Shown here: one piece after another, positions 1-9,752 of the stretch | Position numbering within the stretch: the first letter of the stretch is position 1 | Layout of the letters: every line of letters starts with the position of its first letter | DNA from: Cobetia sp. L2A1 | GTDB taxonomy: Bacteria; Pseudomonadota; Gammaproteobacteria; Pseudomonadales; Halomonadaceae | Assembly: GCF_009796845.1 (NCBI RefSeq) | Contig: NZ_CP047025.1 | Coordinates: forward strand, 2,604,001-2,668,000 | DNA: 64,000 nt | Direction of reading: 5' to 3' | The notes under the pieces: generated by a model | The model's input: the letters and a program-made list of their open reading frames with translations, nothing else | What the model was told of the DNA's origin: nothing | The model's database searches: none | Program-made: the position numbers and the translations under genes

Positions 1-956
1 GCCTGATTGCCGAACGCGAGCAGTTCACCGGAACCCATAGCGTCCTGGTCGGAGATTCATGGCTATGGGAGCAGGGGCAACGCCACGCGGGGCTTTTTGC
101 CGATCTGCCGCAAGTGGCGAGCTTCACGGAAGCCCGCGCACATGAAGGCCTGAGCATGATGGCCGTGGACAGCGTGGAAAAGGGCGACGTGACCCTCGCC
201 CAGGAAAGCGCCGCCTGCGGGGCTTCTACTCTGGCGGTGCTGACACGCTGCATCGAGGCCGCTCAGTCGGGTCAGGTCGATGCCATCTGCTTTGCCCCGC
301 TCAACAAGCTGTCCATGAAGAAAGGCGGTCTGGCTTACGAAGATGAGTTGCACTTCTTCGCGGAAAAACTCGGCGTCAGCGGCTATTTCTGCGAATTCAA
401 CACCCTGGGCACACTATGGACGTCACGCATCTCATCGCACATTCCGCTGAAGGATGCCGCAAGCTACGTCACACAGGAGCGAGTCATTGCTGCCAGCCAA
501 CTAATCCATGACACGCTCAAGTTGGCAGGTTTCAACACTCCCCGTATCGCGGTAGCCGCCTTCAACCCCCACGGCGGTGAAGGAGGGACCTGTGGTCGTG
601 AGGAGATTGAGGTCATCGCTCCCGCCATTGCCAAGTGTCGCGCTCAAGGCTATCCCATCGAAGGCCCCTTCCCGGCTGACACCATTTTCATCAAGGCCCG
701 CGACGGTGAGTACGACGCCATCGTGACCATGTATCACGATCAGGGCCAGATCGCGATCAAGCTGCTGGGCTTCAAGTCAGGCGTCACCGTTCAAGGGGGT
801 TTGCCTATCCCTATCACCACCCCCGCCCACGGCACAGCCTTCGATATTGCCGGCCAAGGCAAGGCGGATGTAGGGCCCACACGCAATGCTTTCGCGATTG
901 CCAAACGCATGGGCACCAACCTGCGTGCACTGCGTCTCGAGACTGCCGCTGTCTGA
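1..956 (+). CDS. PdxA-family 4-hydroxythreonine-4-phosphate dehydrogenase-like protein (5' partial)
   Basis: NAD-dependent, metal-dependent oxidative decarboxylase of the PdxA family. The reading frame is open from base 3, so the N-terminus lies outside the window; the visible part begins with a nucleotide-fold segment (LVGDSWLWEQG). Family signatures are clear: an NPHGGEGG metal-binding motif, a GPFPADTIF segment and MYHDQGQIAIK near the C-terminus. It is 65 bases upstream of an aldonate dehydratase and heads a catabolic operon. It is therefore more likely a PdxA2-type paralogue acting on a sugar-acid derivative such as 4-phosphothreonate than the vitamin B6 enzyme. The exact substrate cannot be told from the sequence. 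Confidence 0.85.
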   Translation, partial: LIAEREQFTGTHSVLVGDSWLWEQGQRHAGLFADLPQVASFTEARAHEGLSMMAVDSVEKGDVTLAQESAACGASTLAVLTRCIEAAQSGQVDAICFAPLNKLSMKKGGLAYEDELHFFAEKLGVSGYFCEFNTLGTLWTSRISSHIPLKDAASYVTQERVIAASQLIHDTLKLAGFNTPRIAVAAFNPHGGEGGTCGREEIEVIAPAIAKCRAQGYPIEGPFPADTIFIKARDGEYDAIVTMYHDQGQIAIKLLGFKSGVTVQGGLPIPITTPAHGTAFDIAGQGKADVGPTRNAFAIAKRMGTNLRALRLETAAV

Positions 957-1020
957 CGACTGTCACACTCACCTTATTCACTGACTTTCATGCATCGCCA
1001 TCAACAACAAGGATAATCCG

Positions 1021-2193
1021 ATGAAAATCACCAAGGTACGGACACGCGTCTTCGAGTGGAAAGGCCACACCGTCCCGCCGACCGCACACTTCTGCTCCAA
1101 TGCCATGGACGAGCTGTGGGACAAGGGCGACTCGATGGGCACCTTCCGCTTCCACGGCTGGACCGTGGTCGAGATCGAGACGGACAACGGTCTGGTCGGG
1201 CTGGGCAACGTGGCGCTGGCACCGCGCATCGCCAAGGCCATCATCGATCAATACCTCGCGCCGCTGATCATCGGCCAGGACCCGTTCGACAACGAATATC
1301 TGTGGCAGCGCATGTATCGCTCCACACATGCATGGGGCCGCAAAGGCATCGGCATGGCCGCCATTTCAGGCGTCGATATCGCTATCTGGGACATCATGGG
1401 CAAGGCCGTCGGCAAGCCAATCTTCAAGCTGCTGGGTGGTCGGACCAAGGACAAGATTCCCTGCTACGCCTCCAAGCTCTACCGCACTGACCTGAAGGGC
1501 ATGCAGGAAGAAGCACAGTCCTATCTGGATCAAGGCTTCACTGCCATGAAGATGCGTTTCGGCTACGGCCCGCGTGATGGTGTGGCAGGCGTGCGTGCCA
1601 ATCTCGATAGCGTGGCCGCCGTCCGTGAAGTCATCGGTGACGATGTCGATCTGATGCTCGAGTGCTATATGGGCTGGAACCTGGATTACGCCAAACGCAT
1701 GCTGCCGAAGCTTGAGCGCTTCCAGCCGCGCTGGCTGGAAGAGCCGGTCATCGCGGATGACATCGACGGCTATGCAGAGCTCAATCAGCTGACCAGCATC
1801 CCTATCTCCGGCGGTGAGCACGAGTTCACCCATTACGGTTTCCGCCAGCTGCTCGAGAAACGCGCCGTCTCCGTCATCCAGTACGACACCAATCGTGTCG
1901 GCGGTATCACCGCAGCTCGCAAAATCAACGCGCTGGCTGAAGCCTTCAGCGTGCCGGTCATTCCGCATGCCGGTCAGATGCACAACTATCACCTCACCAT
2001 GTCATCGCTGGCTTCACCGATGAGCGAGTACTTCCCGGTAAATGACGTCGAGATCGGCAACGAGCTCTTCTATTACATCTTCAAGGGTGATCCGGAGCCG
2101 GTAAATGGCTTCATCGATCTCGACGAAGAAACTCCGGGGCTCGGCCTTGAGCTGAACAATGACTATTTCGATCAGTTCAACATCATCGAGTAA
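1021..2193 (+). CDS. Mandelate racemase/enolase-superfamily aldonate dehydratase (rhamnonate dehydratase-like)
   Basis: Predicted Mg-dependent dehydratase that turns an aldonate into a 2-keto-3-deoxy acid. The 390-aa length is normal for the family. An N-terminal capping domain is followed by a TIM barrel with KMRFGYG (proton-transfer lysine region), LMLECYMGW and WLEEP (metal ligands), ISGGEHEF (third metal-ligand region), QYDTNRVGG, and [11 protein letters not shown], which carries the probable catalytic His. The pattern most resembles L-rhamnonate dehydratase, but in this operon with an AraD1-type dehydratase and a KGSA dehydrogenase a pentonate substrate is equally possible. It is followed after 10 bases by the next gene. 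Confidence 0.85.
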   Translation: MKITKVRTRVFEWKGHTVPPTAHFCSNAMDELWDKGDSMGTFRFHGWTVVEIETDNGLVGLGNVALAPRIAKAIIDQYLAPLIIGQDPFDNEYLWQRMYRSTHAWGRKGIGMAAISGVDIAIWDIMGKAVGKPIFKLLGGRTKDKIPCYASKLYRTDLKGMQEEAQSYLDQGFTAMKMRFGYGPRDGVAGVRANLDSVAAVREVIGDDVDLMLECYMGWNLDYAKRMLPKLERFQPRWLEEPVIADDIDGYAELNQLTSIPISGGEHEFTHYGFRQLLEKRAVSVIQYDTNRVGGITAARKINALAEAFSVPVIPHAGQMHNYHLTMSSLASPMSEYFPVNDVEIGNELFYYIFKGDPEPVNGFIDLDEETPGLGLELNNDYFDQFNIIE

Positions 2194-2203
2194 GGAAGCC
2201 ATC

Positions 2204-3211
2204 ATGAGACTTGTCCAACTCCGTACTGCCAATGGCCCGCGTGTAGCTGTCGTCGAAAGCCGCGATCAGCTGCGTCTGCTCACCTTCCCGGGCGGCACCT
2301 ATGAGCTGGCCTCACGCGCCATCGAACTGGGTACCGGCCTGGTCGCCCTGATCGAACAGCACTATTCGCATCAACTGGTCGACTACAAGCAGGCGATTGA
2401 TCGTCAGGAATTGCTGCCGCCGGTTACCCACCCTGACCGTGCGCGCTGCACTGTCACCGGCACTGGCCTGACGCATCTAGGCAGTGCCGATACTCGCGAT
2501 GCCATGCATGCGGCTGCTCAGGCTCACGATGATGCAACTCTCACCGACTCGATGCGCATGTTCCGCATGGGGCTCGAGGGCGGCAAGCCAGATGAGGGTA
2601 AGGTCGGCGCGCAACCAGAATGGTTCTACAAGGGTGATGGCAGCATCGTGATCGCACCGGAAATGCCGATCAGCGTGCCGGCTTTTGCTGAAGATGCCGG
2701 TGAAGAACCTGAGCTGGTCGGCCTGTACCTCAATGATGCACAGGGTCAGCCTCATCGCATCGGCTATGCCGTGGGCAACGAATTCTCCGATCACATCACT
2801 GAGCGCGCCAACTATCTATGGCTGGCCCACTCCAAACTTCGCGCCTGCAGCTACGGGCCTGAACTGCTGATCGGTGAGCTGCCCAAGCATCTGGAAGGTA
2901 CCAGTCGCATTACCCGTGAAGGCCAGACCCTGTGGGAAAAACCCTTCCTCACCGGTGAAGCCAACATGGCGCACAGTCTGGCCAATCTGGAGCACCACCA
3001 CTTCAAGTACGCCCAGTTCCGCACGCCAGGGGATCTGCACGTGCACTTCTTCGGCACCGCCACCTTGAGTTTTGCCGACCATATCAAGGTGCAGGAAGGC
3101 GACCGCTTCGAGATTGAGCTGGGCGCCTTCGGGCGTCCGCTTCGCAATCGCGTCATCTTCGAATCGCACACGCACGGCTCCGAGCAGCCCTCTCCCGTAG
3201 CAGTGCTCTGA
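2204..3211 (+). CDS. AraD1/GguC-family FAH-fold protein, probable 2-keto-3-deoxy-pentonate dehydratase
   Basis: 335 aa. The N-terminal MRLVQLRT segment and C-terminal FAH-like barrel match the AraD1/GguC family, whose members dehydrate 2-keto-3-deoxy-L-arabonate to 2-oxoglutarate semialdehyde. Acidic metal-ligand segments are seen in EEPELVGLYL and GNEFSDHITER. The start is the ATG at 2204, preceded by a GTAAGGA ribosome site; an earlier in-frame ATG at 2159 lies inside the upstream gene. Position directly after the aldonate dehydratase, with a semialdehyde dehydrogenase at the end of the operon, supports this step. The assignment is by family and context. Confidence 0.8.
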   Translation: MRLVQLRTANGPRVAVVESRDQLRLLTFPGGTYELASRAIELGTGLVALIEQHYSHQLVDYKQAIDRQELLPPVTHPDRARCTVTGTGLTHLGSADTRDAMHAAAQAHDDATLTDSMRMFRMGLEGGKPDEGKVGAQPEWFYKGDGSIVIAPEMPISVPAFAEDAGEEPELVGLYLNDAQGQPHRIGYAVGNEFSDHITERANYLWLAHSKLRACSYGPELLIGELPKHLEGTSRITREGQTLWEKPFLTGEANMAHSLANLEHHHFKYAQFRTPGDLHVHFFGTATLSFADHIKVQEGDRFEIELGAFGRPLRNRVIFESHTHGSEQPSPVAVL

Positions 3212-3252
3212 AAACACACCACGCATCACACACGCCAGAAGCACCACAAGAA

Positions 3253-3295
3253 TGATCAGGGCCTGGAGGAGTCCGCCACCACCTGGCCCTGATCA
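3253..3295 (+). promoter_or_regulatory. 11-bp hairpin upstream of the first dctP
   Basis: TGATCAGGGCC (3253-3263) pairs perfectly with GGCCCTGATCA (3285-3295) across a 21-base loop. It sits between the dehydratase gene and the first binding-protein gene and has no T-run. It may protect or attenuate the transcript so that binding protein is made in excess; this is inference. Confidence 0.45.
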
Positions 3296-3374
3296 CAGCA
3301 GTAGCGGTAGCAACAGAACCAGCGCCAGCACGTACCAAAAGCATCACGCCAATAAAATAAAAAAGGGCTTCGCC

Positions 3375-4373
3375 ATGACACTCCCAACCCGCCATACCAT
3401 CACCGCTATCGCCGCCGCCGCACTGGCCAGCCTTGCACTGACAGGGACAGCGAACGCCGCAACGTCACTGACTTTTGCCCATGCGCATCCGGTCACCGAC
3501 TCCCAGCATCTCGCCGCCGAGCGCTTTGCACAGCGCCTGGCAGAGCGCAGTGACGGCGAGCTCAAGATCAAGATCTATCCCAACGGCCAGCTGGGCAATG
3601 ACCAAGCCATGATCTCCGGTGTCCGCAGCGGCACCATCGACTTGGAACTCTCCGGTAATCCCTACTTCAGCGGACTGGTCAGCGAACTCAACGTGCTGGA
3701 TCTGCCCTTCCTGTTCGACACCCGTAAGCAGGCCTATCAGGTGCTGGATGGTGATATTGGCCAAGATTTACTGAGCAGCATGGCACCTCAACAGATTGAA
3801 GGGCTGGCCTTCTGGGAAATCGGCTTCCGCAACCTGACCAACTCACGCCATGCCGTCGAGACCGCTGATGACATCAGCGGCCTGACGCTGCGCACCACCC
3901 CGAACCCGGCGCATATCGCCGCCTTCCAGGCCCTCGGCGCCAACCCGACGCCAATGCCTTTCTCCGAGCTCTATACCGCGCTGGAAACCCGCACTGTCGA
4001 TGGCCAAGAGAATCCGGTCAGCCTGATTCGCTCCGCCAACCTGTATGCAATCCAGAACTACCTATCGCTGACCGCGCATGCCTATACCGCCGCGCCCTTG
4101 ATCATGAACAAGCAGAAATTCGACAGCCTCGCGCCACCACTGCAGACGCTGATCAAGGAAGAAGCCCAGGAAGCGGCTCGCTATCAGCGCCAGCTAAATC
4201 ATGACAATGAACAGGGAGATCTGGCCTTCCTCGAGGAACAGGGCATGCAGGTCGTGCGCGACCCCGATACCGCCAGCATGCGCGCCAAGGTCGCTAAACC
4301 GGTGCGCGCCGAGTTCACCGAGAAGCATGGCAGCGAACTGCTGAATCGCATCGACGACGCCCTCGCGCTCTGA
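3375..4373 (+). CDS. TRAP transporter substrate-binding protein DctP (first of three)
   Basis: 332-aa periplasmic binding protein. A classic Sec signal peptide (residues 1 to about 28, ending TANAA) precedes the DctP fold with AHAHPVTDSQH, GNDQAMISGVRSGTIDLE and the conserved EIGFRNLTNSRH / TVDGQENPVSL segments. The start at 3375 follows an AAAGGGC ribosome site; the longer open frame upstream crosses the hairpin region. It closely resembles the third DctP of this operon (8631-9665), which suggests local duplication. It presumably delivers a carboxylic or sugar acid to the DctQM pair encoded at 6590-8517. Confidence 0.9.
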   Translation: MTLPTRHTITAIAAAALASLALTGTANAATSLTFAHAHPVTDSQHLAAERFAQRLAERSDGELKIKIYPNGQLGNDQAMISGVRSGTIDLELSGNPYFSGLVSELNVLDLPFLFDTRKQAYQVLDGDIGQDLLSSMAPQQIEGLAFWEIGFRNLTNSRHAVETADDISGLTLRTTPNPAHIAAFQALGANPTPMPFSELYTALETRTVDGQENPVSLIRSANLYAIQNYLSLTAHAYTAAPLIMNKQKFDSLAPPLQTLIKEEAQEAARYQRQLNHDNEQGDLAFLEEQGMQVVRDPDTASMRAKVAKPVRAEFTEKHGSELLNRIDDALAL

Positions 4374-4410
4374 TCAAGCTCACCTGACTCGCCACACAAG
4401 GAAGCTCGCC

Positions 4411-5421
4411 ATGCTCTCTGACTCACTTAAGCCATCGGCGATGCCTGCGTCTCTTGCCGAACTGGGCAAGCAGCGCGAGCGCTATCTGGCCACACAGCAG
4501 GATGATGATCTGCCGATCATCGATGCCCACATGCATGTCTGGGACCCGACGCGCAACTACCACCCCTGGCTATGCGATGAGTCGATGATCCCCTTCCGCT
4601 ACGGCAACTATGCCGCGATTCGTCGTCCCTACCTTCCCGCCGAGCACCTCCGGGCGGCGGGAGAGGCGCATCGCGTGATGGGCTGCGTCTACATGGAAGC
4701 GGAATGGGCGCGAGGCGATGCGCTCAAGGAAGTGCGCTGGGTCGAGGAAACCGCCCGCGAGACCGGCTGGCCCGATGCCATGATCGCTCAGGCCTGGCTG
4801 GATCAGGACGACATCGCCGAGCAACTCGATGCACTTTGCCGGTCTGCCATGGTCAAGGGCGTGCGTCACAAACCTGCGGCTCTCGAGCGCCACGATCCGT
4901 CCTTGGCTACCCATGCCACACCTGGCTCACTGCGCTGCCCGCGTTATCAGTACGGCGTCAGTGAAGTCGCCCGTCGCGGCCGGATCTTCGAGCTGCAGGT
5001 GCCCTGGTGGCACCTCGAGGAACTGCTGCCGCTGCTGGAGCGCCATCCAGCGATGACGGTGGTGATCAATCACGCCGGCGTGCCCGGAGATCGTCATCCC
5101 GACACTCTGTGCGAATGGTCGCGTGCCCTCGCCATGGTCGCCGCCTGGCCGCAGGTGATGATCAAGTTCTCGGGTCTCGGCATCGCGGACCAGCCCTGGC
5201 GACTGGAAGACAACCGTGAGGTCTTTGCCATCGTGCTGCGCCATTTCGGGGTTCACCGCGTGATGTTCGCCAGCAACTTCCCGGTCGATGGGCTGGTGAC
5301 CTCACTCGATACGCTGTTGCAGGCCTTCAAGGACCTCAGCCGCTCGCTGAGCCCTGAGCAGCGACTCAAGCTCTTTTGCGACAACGCCGTGCGCTGCTAC
5401 TCGCTTGAGGCAACTCGCTAG
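4411..5421 (+). CDS. COG3618 amidohydrolase-family sugar lactonase
   Basis: 336-aa TIM-barrel metal-dependent hydrolase. IDAHMHVWDP near residue 40 is the HxH metal motif; later INHAGVPGD and MFASNFPVD supply the distal His and Asp characteristic of the predicted-lactonase branch (fucono- and rhamnono-lactonases). It probably opens an aldonolactone to the free aldonate used by the dehydratase upstream. It lies 37 bases after a dctP with an AAGGAAG ribosome site. A second member is encoded at 10748-11767 in the same operon. Confidence 0.8.
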   Translation: MLSDSLKPSAMPASLAELGKQRERYLATQQDDDLPIIDAHMHVWDPTRNYHPWLCDESMIPFRYGNYAAIRRPYLPAEHLRAAGEAHRVMGCVYMEAEWARGDALKEVRWVEETARETGWPDAMIAQAWLDQDDIAEQLDALCRSAMVKGVRHKPAALERHDPSLATHATPGSLRCPRYQYGVSEVARRGRIFELQVPWWHLEELLPLLERHPAMTVVINHAGVPGDRHPDTLCEWSRALAMVAAWPQVMIKFSGLGIADQPWRLEDNREVFAIVLRHFGVHRVMFASNFPVDGLVTSLDTLLQAFKDLSRSLSPEQRLKLFCDNAVRCYSLEATR

Positions 5422-5531
5422 AAACACCGTCTGGAAAAACACATCTCGAGAAAGACGGGCTGGAAAACGACTGCACGAGAAAAGATCGGCCGAAATACGC
5501 CACTAGAACAATAAACAATGAGGAATTCGCC

Positions 5532-6530
5532 ATGCTCTCTCGCCATTGCCTACTCAAAAACGTGTCCACATTAGGTCTGTTGCTGGCCTTTTCCGCGACG
5601 GCTCATGCCGGCATCACCGCACGGATGGGCACCAGCTTGCCGGATGCACACCCCCAGACGCTGGGTGCCAATAAATTCGCCGAATTGGTGGATGAAAGAT
5701 CCAATGGTGATATCACCATCACGGTGTTCTCTAACGGCATTCTGGGCAACGACGTCAACATGACCTCGATGCTGCAGTCCGGCACCCTGGACTTCACTGT
5801 CCCGTCGACTGCCACGCTCAGCAGCCTCAATCCGGACTTCAACATCGTCAGCCTGCCCTTTCAGTTCGACGACAGTGATCATGCCGATGCGGTACTCGAT
5901 GGCGAGGCTGGCCGCGCCCTGCTCGCCAGTCTCGACGACAAGCAACTGGTCGCACTCGAGTACTGGGAGAACGGCTTTCGCCACATGACCAACAGCCGCC
6001 GCCCCATCGAGACACTGGAAGACATCAAGGGTCTCAAGATTCGCACCATGCAGAACGCGCTCTACATCGATCTCTTCAATGGATTGTCAGCCAATGCCGT
6101 GCCCATGGCAGTCAATGAACTGTTCACCGCCATGGAGACCCGCACGGTGGATGGCCAGGAGAATCCCTACACGGTGATCGACGCCAAGCGTTTCTTTGAA
6201 GTGCAGAAGTATCTGTCACGAACTGCACACGCCTATGACGCCCAGGTGCTGGTTGCCTCGCGCAAATTCATGCAATCGCTCAATGATGATCAACAACAAC
6301 TGATTCGGACTGCCGCTCGCGATGCCACGCTTTACCAGCGTGAGAAGAGCAGAGCCATGAACGATGAACTGCTGAGTGAGCTGCAGGAAAAAATGGCAGT
6401 CAATGTGGTGCCAGACGCTGAGCGCGTGCGCATGCGCGAGGCACTTGAGCCGGTGATTCAGCAGCACACACAAGCCCTCACACCAGCTGTAGTCGAGCAG
6501 TTCCGGGCGGCGCTGGCAGATGCCCGCTAG
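5532..6530 (+). CDS. TRAP transporter substrate-binding protein DctP (second of three)
   Basis: 332 aa with a signal peptide ending AHAG near residue 26. The mature part shows the DctP pattern: TSLPDAHPQTLGANKFAELV, LGNDVNMTSMLQSGTLDF, YWENGFRHMTNSRRP and TRTVDGQENPYTVI. It is clearly more distant from the other two DctPs of the operon, so it may bind a different ligand. It stands directly before dctQ, the usual place for the cognate binding protein. A GAGGAATTCGCC ribosome site precedes the ATG. Confidence 0.9.
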   Translation: MLSRHCLLKNVSTLGLLLAFSATAHAGITARMGTSLPDAHPQTLGANKFAELVDERSNGDITITVFSNGILGNDVNMTSMLQSGTLDFTVPSTATLSSLNPDFNIVSLPFQFDDSDHADAVLDGEAGRALLASLDDKQLVALEYWENGFRHMTNSRRPIETLEDIKGLKIRTMQNALYIDLFNGLSANAVPMAVNELFTAMETRTVDGQENPYTVIDAKRFFEVQKYLSRTAHAYDAQVLVASRKFMQSLNDDQQQLIRTAARDATLYQREKSRAMNDELLSELQEKMAVNVVPDAERVRMREALEPVIQQHTQALTPAVVEQFRAALADAR

Positions 6531-6589
6531 ACCCTGTCGCTTTCATCCAGTAGCGCTGTCACTGAAATGCCTCCTTCGGGGATAACACC

Positions 6590-7240
6590 ATGAATAAACT
6601 GACCCACGAGATGCCGTTATCCATGTCGATCAAACCCTCCGCACCTCCGCCCAACGACGTGTCACGCAAGGGTGCTGACGCACCGCCAGCCACGACTCCT
6701 TCCGGCCTTGCTGCCAGCGCCACATCGATATTCAGAGGACTTGAGAAGAGTCTTACCTTGCTGATGGTGCTGGCACTGGTCGTGATGATCGCGCTGGTGT
6801 TCGTCAATGTCGTGCTGCGCTACGGCTTCAATAGCGGGATCTCGATCAGTGTCGAACTGTCTCGCTTCCTGTTCGTCTGGGTCACGTTCATGGGAGCAGT
6901 CGCGGCACTGATCCGCCAGGAACACCTGAGCGTCAATACCTTCGCAGACAAGCTGCCAGCGGCCTTGCGTGCAGTATTGGATCGCCTGGTCACGCTGGTA
7001 ATGCTCGGCTGCTGCCTGATGCTGCTCAAGGGCAGTTATGACCAGACAGTGCTCAACTGGAGCAATCTTTCTCCCATCAGCGGCATTCCTGTCGGTGTGT
7101 TCTATCTCGCCGGGCTGATGGCAGGCGTATTGATGACTCTGATTCTGCTCTGGCGTCTGCTGACACCGCTCCCGCTGCATGGTGTCACGGGGAAGAAAGC
7201 CACCGACCTCTCATCTGATCAGCAAGGAGACACGCCATGA
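6590..7240 (+). CDS. TRAP transporter small permease DctQ
   Basis: 216-aa inner-membrane protein. An unusually long polar N-terminal stretch of about 50 residues, rich in Pro and Ala, comes before four predicted membrane segments (LTLLMVLALVVMIALVFVNV and others). The FVWVTFMGAVAALIRQEHL loop is typical of DctQ. Its stop overlaps the start of dctM (ATGA), indicating translational coupling. Confidence 0.9.
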   Translation: MNKLTHEMPLSMSIKPSAPPPNDVSRKGADAPPATTPSGLAASATSIFRGLEKSLTLLMVLALVVMIALVFVNVVLRYGFNSGISISVELSRFLFVWVTFMGAVAALIRQEHLSVNTFADKLPAALRAVLDRLVTLVMLGCCLMLLKGSYDQTVLNWSNLSPISGIPVGVFYLAGLMAGVLMTLILLWRLLTPLPLHGVTGKKATDLSSDQQGDTP

Positions 7241-8517
7241 CCATCGGGCTCTTCCTCGGCTCCCTGCTGGCCGCCATCGGCCTGAGCCTCCCCATCGCCT
7301 TTGCTCTGCTGGTCAGCGCCATCGTGCTGATGTTGCATCTTGATCTTTTCAACTCACAAATTCTGGCCCAGAACCTCGTCAACGGCGCTGACAGCTACAC
7401 CTTGCTGGCCATCCCGTTCTTCCTGACCGCTGGAGAAGTGATGTCGCGTGGCGGACTCTCCCAGCGCATCGTCACGCTGGCGATGTCACTGGTCGGGCAC
7501 CGCAAGGGCGGGCTGGGCTTCGTGGCCATCTTCGCCGCCATCGTCATGGCGAGCCTGTCGGGCTCGGCCGTCGCGGATACCGCCGCGCTTGCCAGCATGC
7601 TGTTGCCCATGATGCGCAAGGCCGGCTACCCGCTGGGCCGCTCGTCCGGCCTGATGGCCGCCGGTGGCATCATCGCACCGATCATCCCGCCCTCCATTCC
7701 GCTGATCATCATCGGGGTCGCCGGGGGCATCTCCATCGGCAAGCTGTTCCTCGCCGGAATAGTGCCGGGGCTGATCATGGGTGTGACGCTGGTGGTGATG
7801 TGGCTGTTCATGACGCGCAAGGAAGATCTGGTCGTCACCAAGAAGGCCAGCGGACGCGAGCGGCTCAAGGCACTCAAGGACAGCTTCTGGGCCATCATGC
7901 TGCCGGTCATCATCATTGGTGGCATCAAGAGCGGTATCTTCACGCCGACGGAAGCCGGGGTGGTCGCGGCCGTCTATGCCATCTTCGTAGCGACCGTGGT
8001 ATATCGCGAGCTGGATCTTGGTCAGCTCTATCAAGTACTGGCACAAGCGGCGCGCAGTACCGCCATCGTGATGTTCCTGGTCGCCGCCGCCATGGTCGCC
8101 TCCTGGCTGATCAGTATCGCGCAATTGCCACTGATGGTCGCCGGTCTGCTGCAGCCGCTCGCCGATGACCCGCGCATCCTGATGCTCGCCATCATGGGCA
8201 TCGTGCTGGTGGTCGGCATGGTGATGGACCTGACGCCGACCATCCTGGTGCTCACGCCAATCCTGATGCCCATCGTCAAGCTGGCCGGTATCGACCCCGT
8301 CTACTTCGGGATCATGTTTGTCCTCAACTGCGCCATCGGCCTGATCACCCCGCCGGTCGGCAATGTCCTCAATGTCATCACCAGCGTCGGCAACCTCAAG
8401 TTCGAGAAGGCCGTGAGTGGCGTTGCACCCTTCGCCCTCGCCTATGTGGTGATCCTGCTGCTGTTCGTCGCCTTCCCGCAGATCATCACCGTTCCGCTTT
8501 ACTGGATGACCGACTAA
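7237..8517 (+). CDS. TRAP transporter large permease DctM
   Basis: 426-aa membrane protein with about 12 hydrophobic segments and the DctM signatures GSAVADTAALASMLLPMM, IIAPIIPPSIPLIIIG and IGLITPPVGNVLNV. It is the sodium-coupled transport subunit serving the binding proteins of this operon. It overlaps dctQ by four bases. Confidence 0.93.
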   Translation: MTIGLFLGSLLAAIGLSLPIAFALLVSAIVLMLHLDLFNSQILAQNLVNGADSYTLLAIPFFLTAGEVMSRGGLSQRIVTLAMSLVGHRKGGLGFVAIFAAIVMASLSGSAVADTAALASMLLPMMRKAGYPLGRSSGLMAAGGIIAPIIPPSIPLIIIGVAGGISIGKLFLAGIVPGLIMGVTLVVMWLFMTRKEDLVVTKKASGRERLKALKDSFWAIMLPVIIIGGIKSGIFTPTEAGVVAAVYAIFVATVVYRELDLGQLYQVLAQAARSTAIVMFLVAAAMVASWLISIAQLPLMVAGLLQPLADDPRILMLAIMGIVLVVGMVMDLTPTILVLTPILMPIVKLAGIDPVYFGIMFVLNCAIGLITPPVGNVLNVITSVGNLKFEKAVSGVAPFALAYVVILLLFVAFPQIITVPLYWMTD

Positions 8518-8630
8518 GCCTGCATCGCATCCCCCGGCACGCAGTCTCGCTGGGAATCAATGTGCACGTTAGCTGCCCACGCCAAAGATAACGCCAACAA
8601 AAACGCCAACGACAACAAGAGCACCTTCCC

Positions 8631-9665
8631 ATGACTCCCGTGACCAAGATCTCACTCGCCAGCCTACTGTTGCTTGCCCCACTGAGCGCCGCACACGCGG
8701 CGACCGTTCTCAAGATGGCTCATGCCGCCCCGACCACCGATACCCAGCAACAGGCAGCAGAGCGATTTGCCGAACTGGTGAGGGAAGGGACTGATGGCGA
8801 GATCACTATCAACATCTTCGGTAATGGTGTGCTCGGAGGTGACCAGCAGATGATCGCAGGTGTACGCAGCGGCACCATCGATATCGAGATGTCCGGCAAT
8901 CCCAACTTCGCGGGCCTGCAGCCGGCGCTCGGCGCCTTTGATCTTCCCTACATCTTTGCCAACCGCGACGAGGCCTACCAGGTACTGGATGGCAAGGTCG
9001 GCGACGATGCGTTGGCACTGCTCAAGCAAGACAACCTCAAGGGCCTGGCCTTCTGGGAGGTGGGCTTTCGCGCGATGACCAACTCCAAGCATCCGATCAA
9101 GACACCGGCGGATGTCGATGGCCTCGTCATGCGTACCAATTCCAACAAGTCACTGATCGAAGCCTTCTCGTTGCTGGGAGCCAATCCGGTACCGATGCCG
9201 CTGGGCGAGCTTTATACCGCACTGGAAACGGGCACCGTCGATGCACAGGATCATCCCATCAGCATCGTCTGGTCTGCTGGCTTCTATGAAGTTCAGGACT
9301 ATCTGTCACTGACCAATCAGGCCTACACGTCACTGCTGTTGGTGATGAACGATGACAAGTTCGAAAGCCTGTCGCCGGAATACCAGCAGGTATTGATAAA
9401 AGCAGCACGCGAGGCCGGACAGTACCAGCGGGACCTGAACGAAAAGAACGAGAAGACGATTCTGTCTGAACTGGCCAAGAAAGGCATGAAGATCGAGACC
9501 GACGTCGATACTGCCGCCTTCCAGAAAATCGTGCTGCCAACCTGGGACAGTTATATCGCCGCCAACGGACGCGATTGGATCGATGCCATCCAGAGTGTCG
9601 AGCATGACGTGACGTCCGCCAAGGCTGGGCACAAGGACAAGACCACAGCTGCCGTGACTCAGTAA
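8631..9665 (+). CDS. TRAP transporter substrate-binding protein DctP (third of three)
   Basis: 344 aa with signal peptide ending AHAA near residue 24. It is very similar to the first DctP: both share AERFAxLV/RLxE, VRSGTID, SGNPxF and AYQVLDG in register. The usual TVDGQENP element is here TVDAQDHP, a change in a region close to the ligand. The C-terminus carries a short polar extension after the DctP fold. It lies 113 bases after dctM, with only a weak ribosome site. Confidence 0.88.
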   Translation: MTPVTKISLASLLLLAPLSAAHAATVLKMAHAAPTTDTQQQAAERFAELVREGTDGEITINIFGNGVLGGDQQMIAGVRSGTIDIEMSGNPNFAGLQPALGAFDLPYIFANRDEAYQVLDGKVGDDALALLKQDNLKGLAFWEVGFRAMTNSKHPIKTPADVDGLVMRTNSNKSLIEAFSLLGANPVPMPLGELYTALETGTVDAQDHPISIVWSAGFYEVQDYLSLTNQAYTSLLLVMNDDKFESLSPEYQQVLIKAAREAGQYQRDLNEKNEKTILSELAKKGMKIETDVDTAAFQKIVLPTWDSYIAANGRDWIDAIQSVEHDVTSAKAGHKDKTTAAVTQ

Positions 9666-9702
9666 CGCATCAGTCCTTTTTCAATTTACCTACCTGTCAC
9701 CC

Positions 9703-9738
9703 CAGCGAGGGCACAAGCCCCTGACGACACCCTCGCTG
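9703..9738 (+). terminator. 9-bp hairpin between third dctP and the beta-propeller gene
   Basis: CAGCGAGGG (9703-9711) pairs with CCCTCGCTG (9730-9738) over an 18-base loop, just before the TTGGAGAAATGTC ribosome site of the next gene. No T-run follows, so it may be a partial terminator or transcript-stability element rather than a full stop. Confidence 0.4.
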
Positions 9739-9752
9739 ATTGGAGAAATGTC

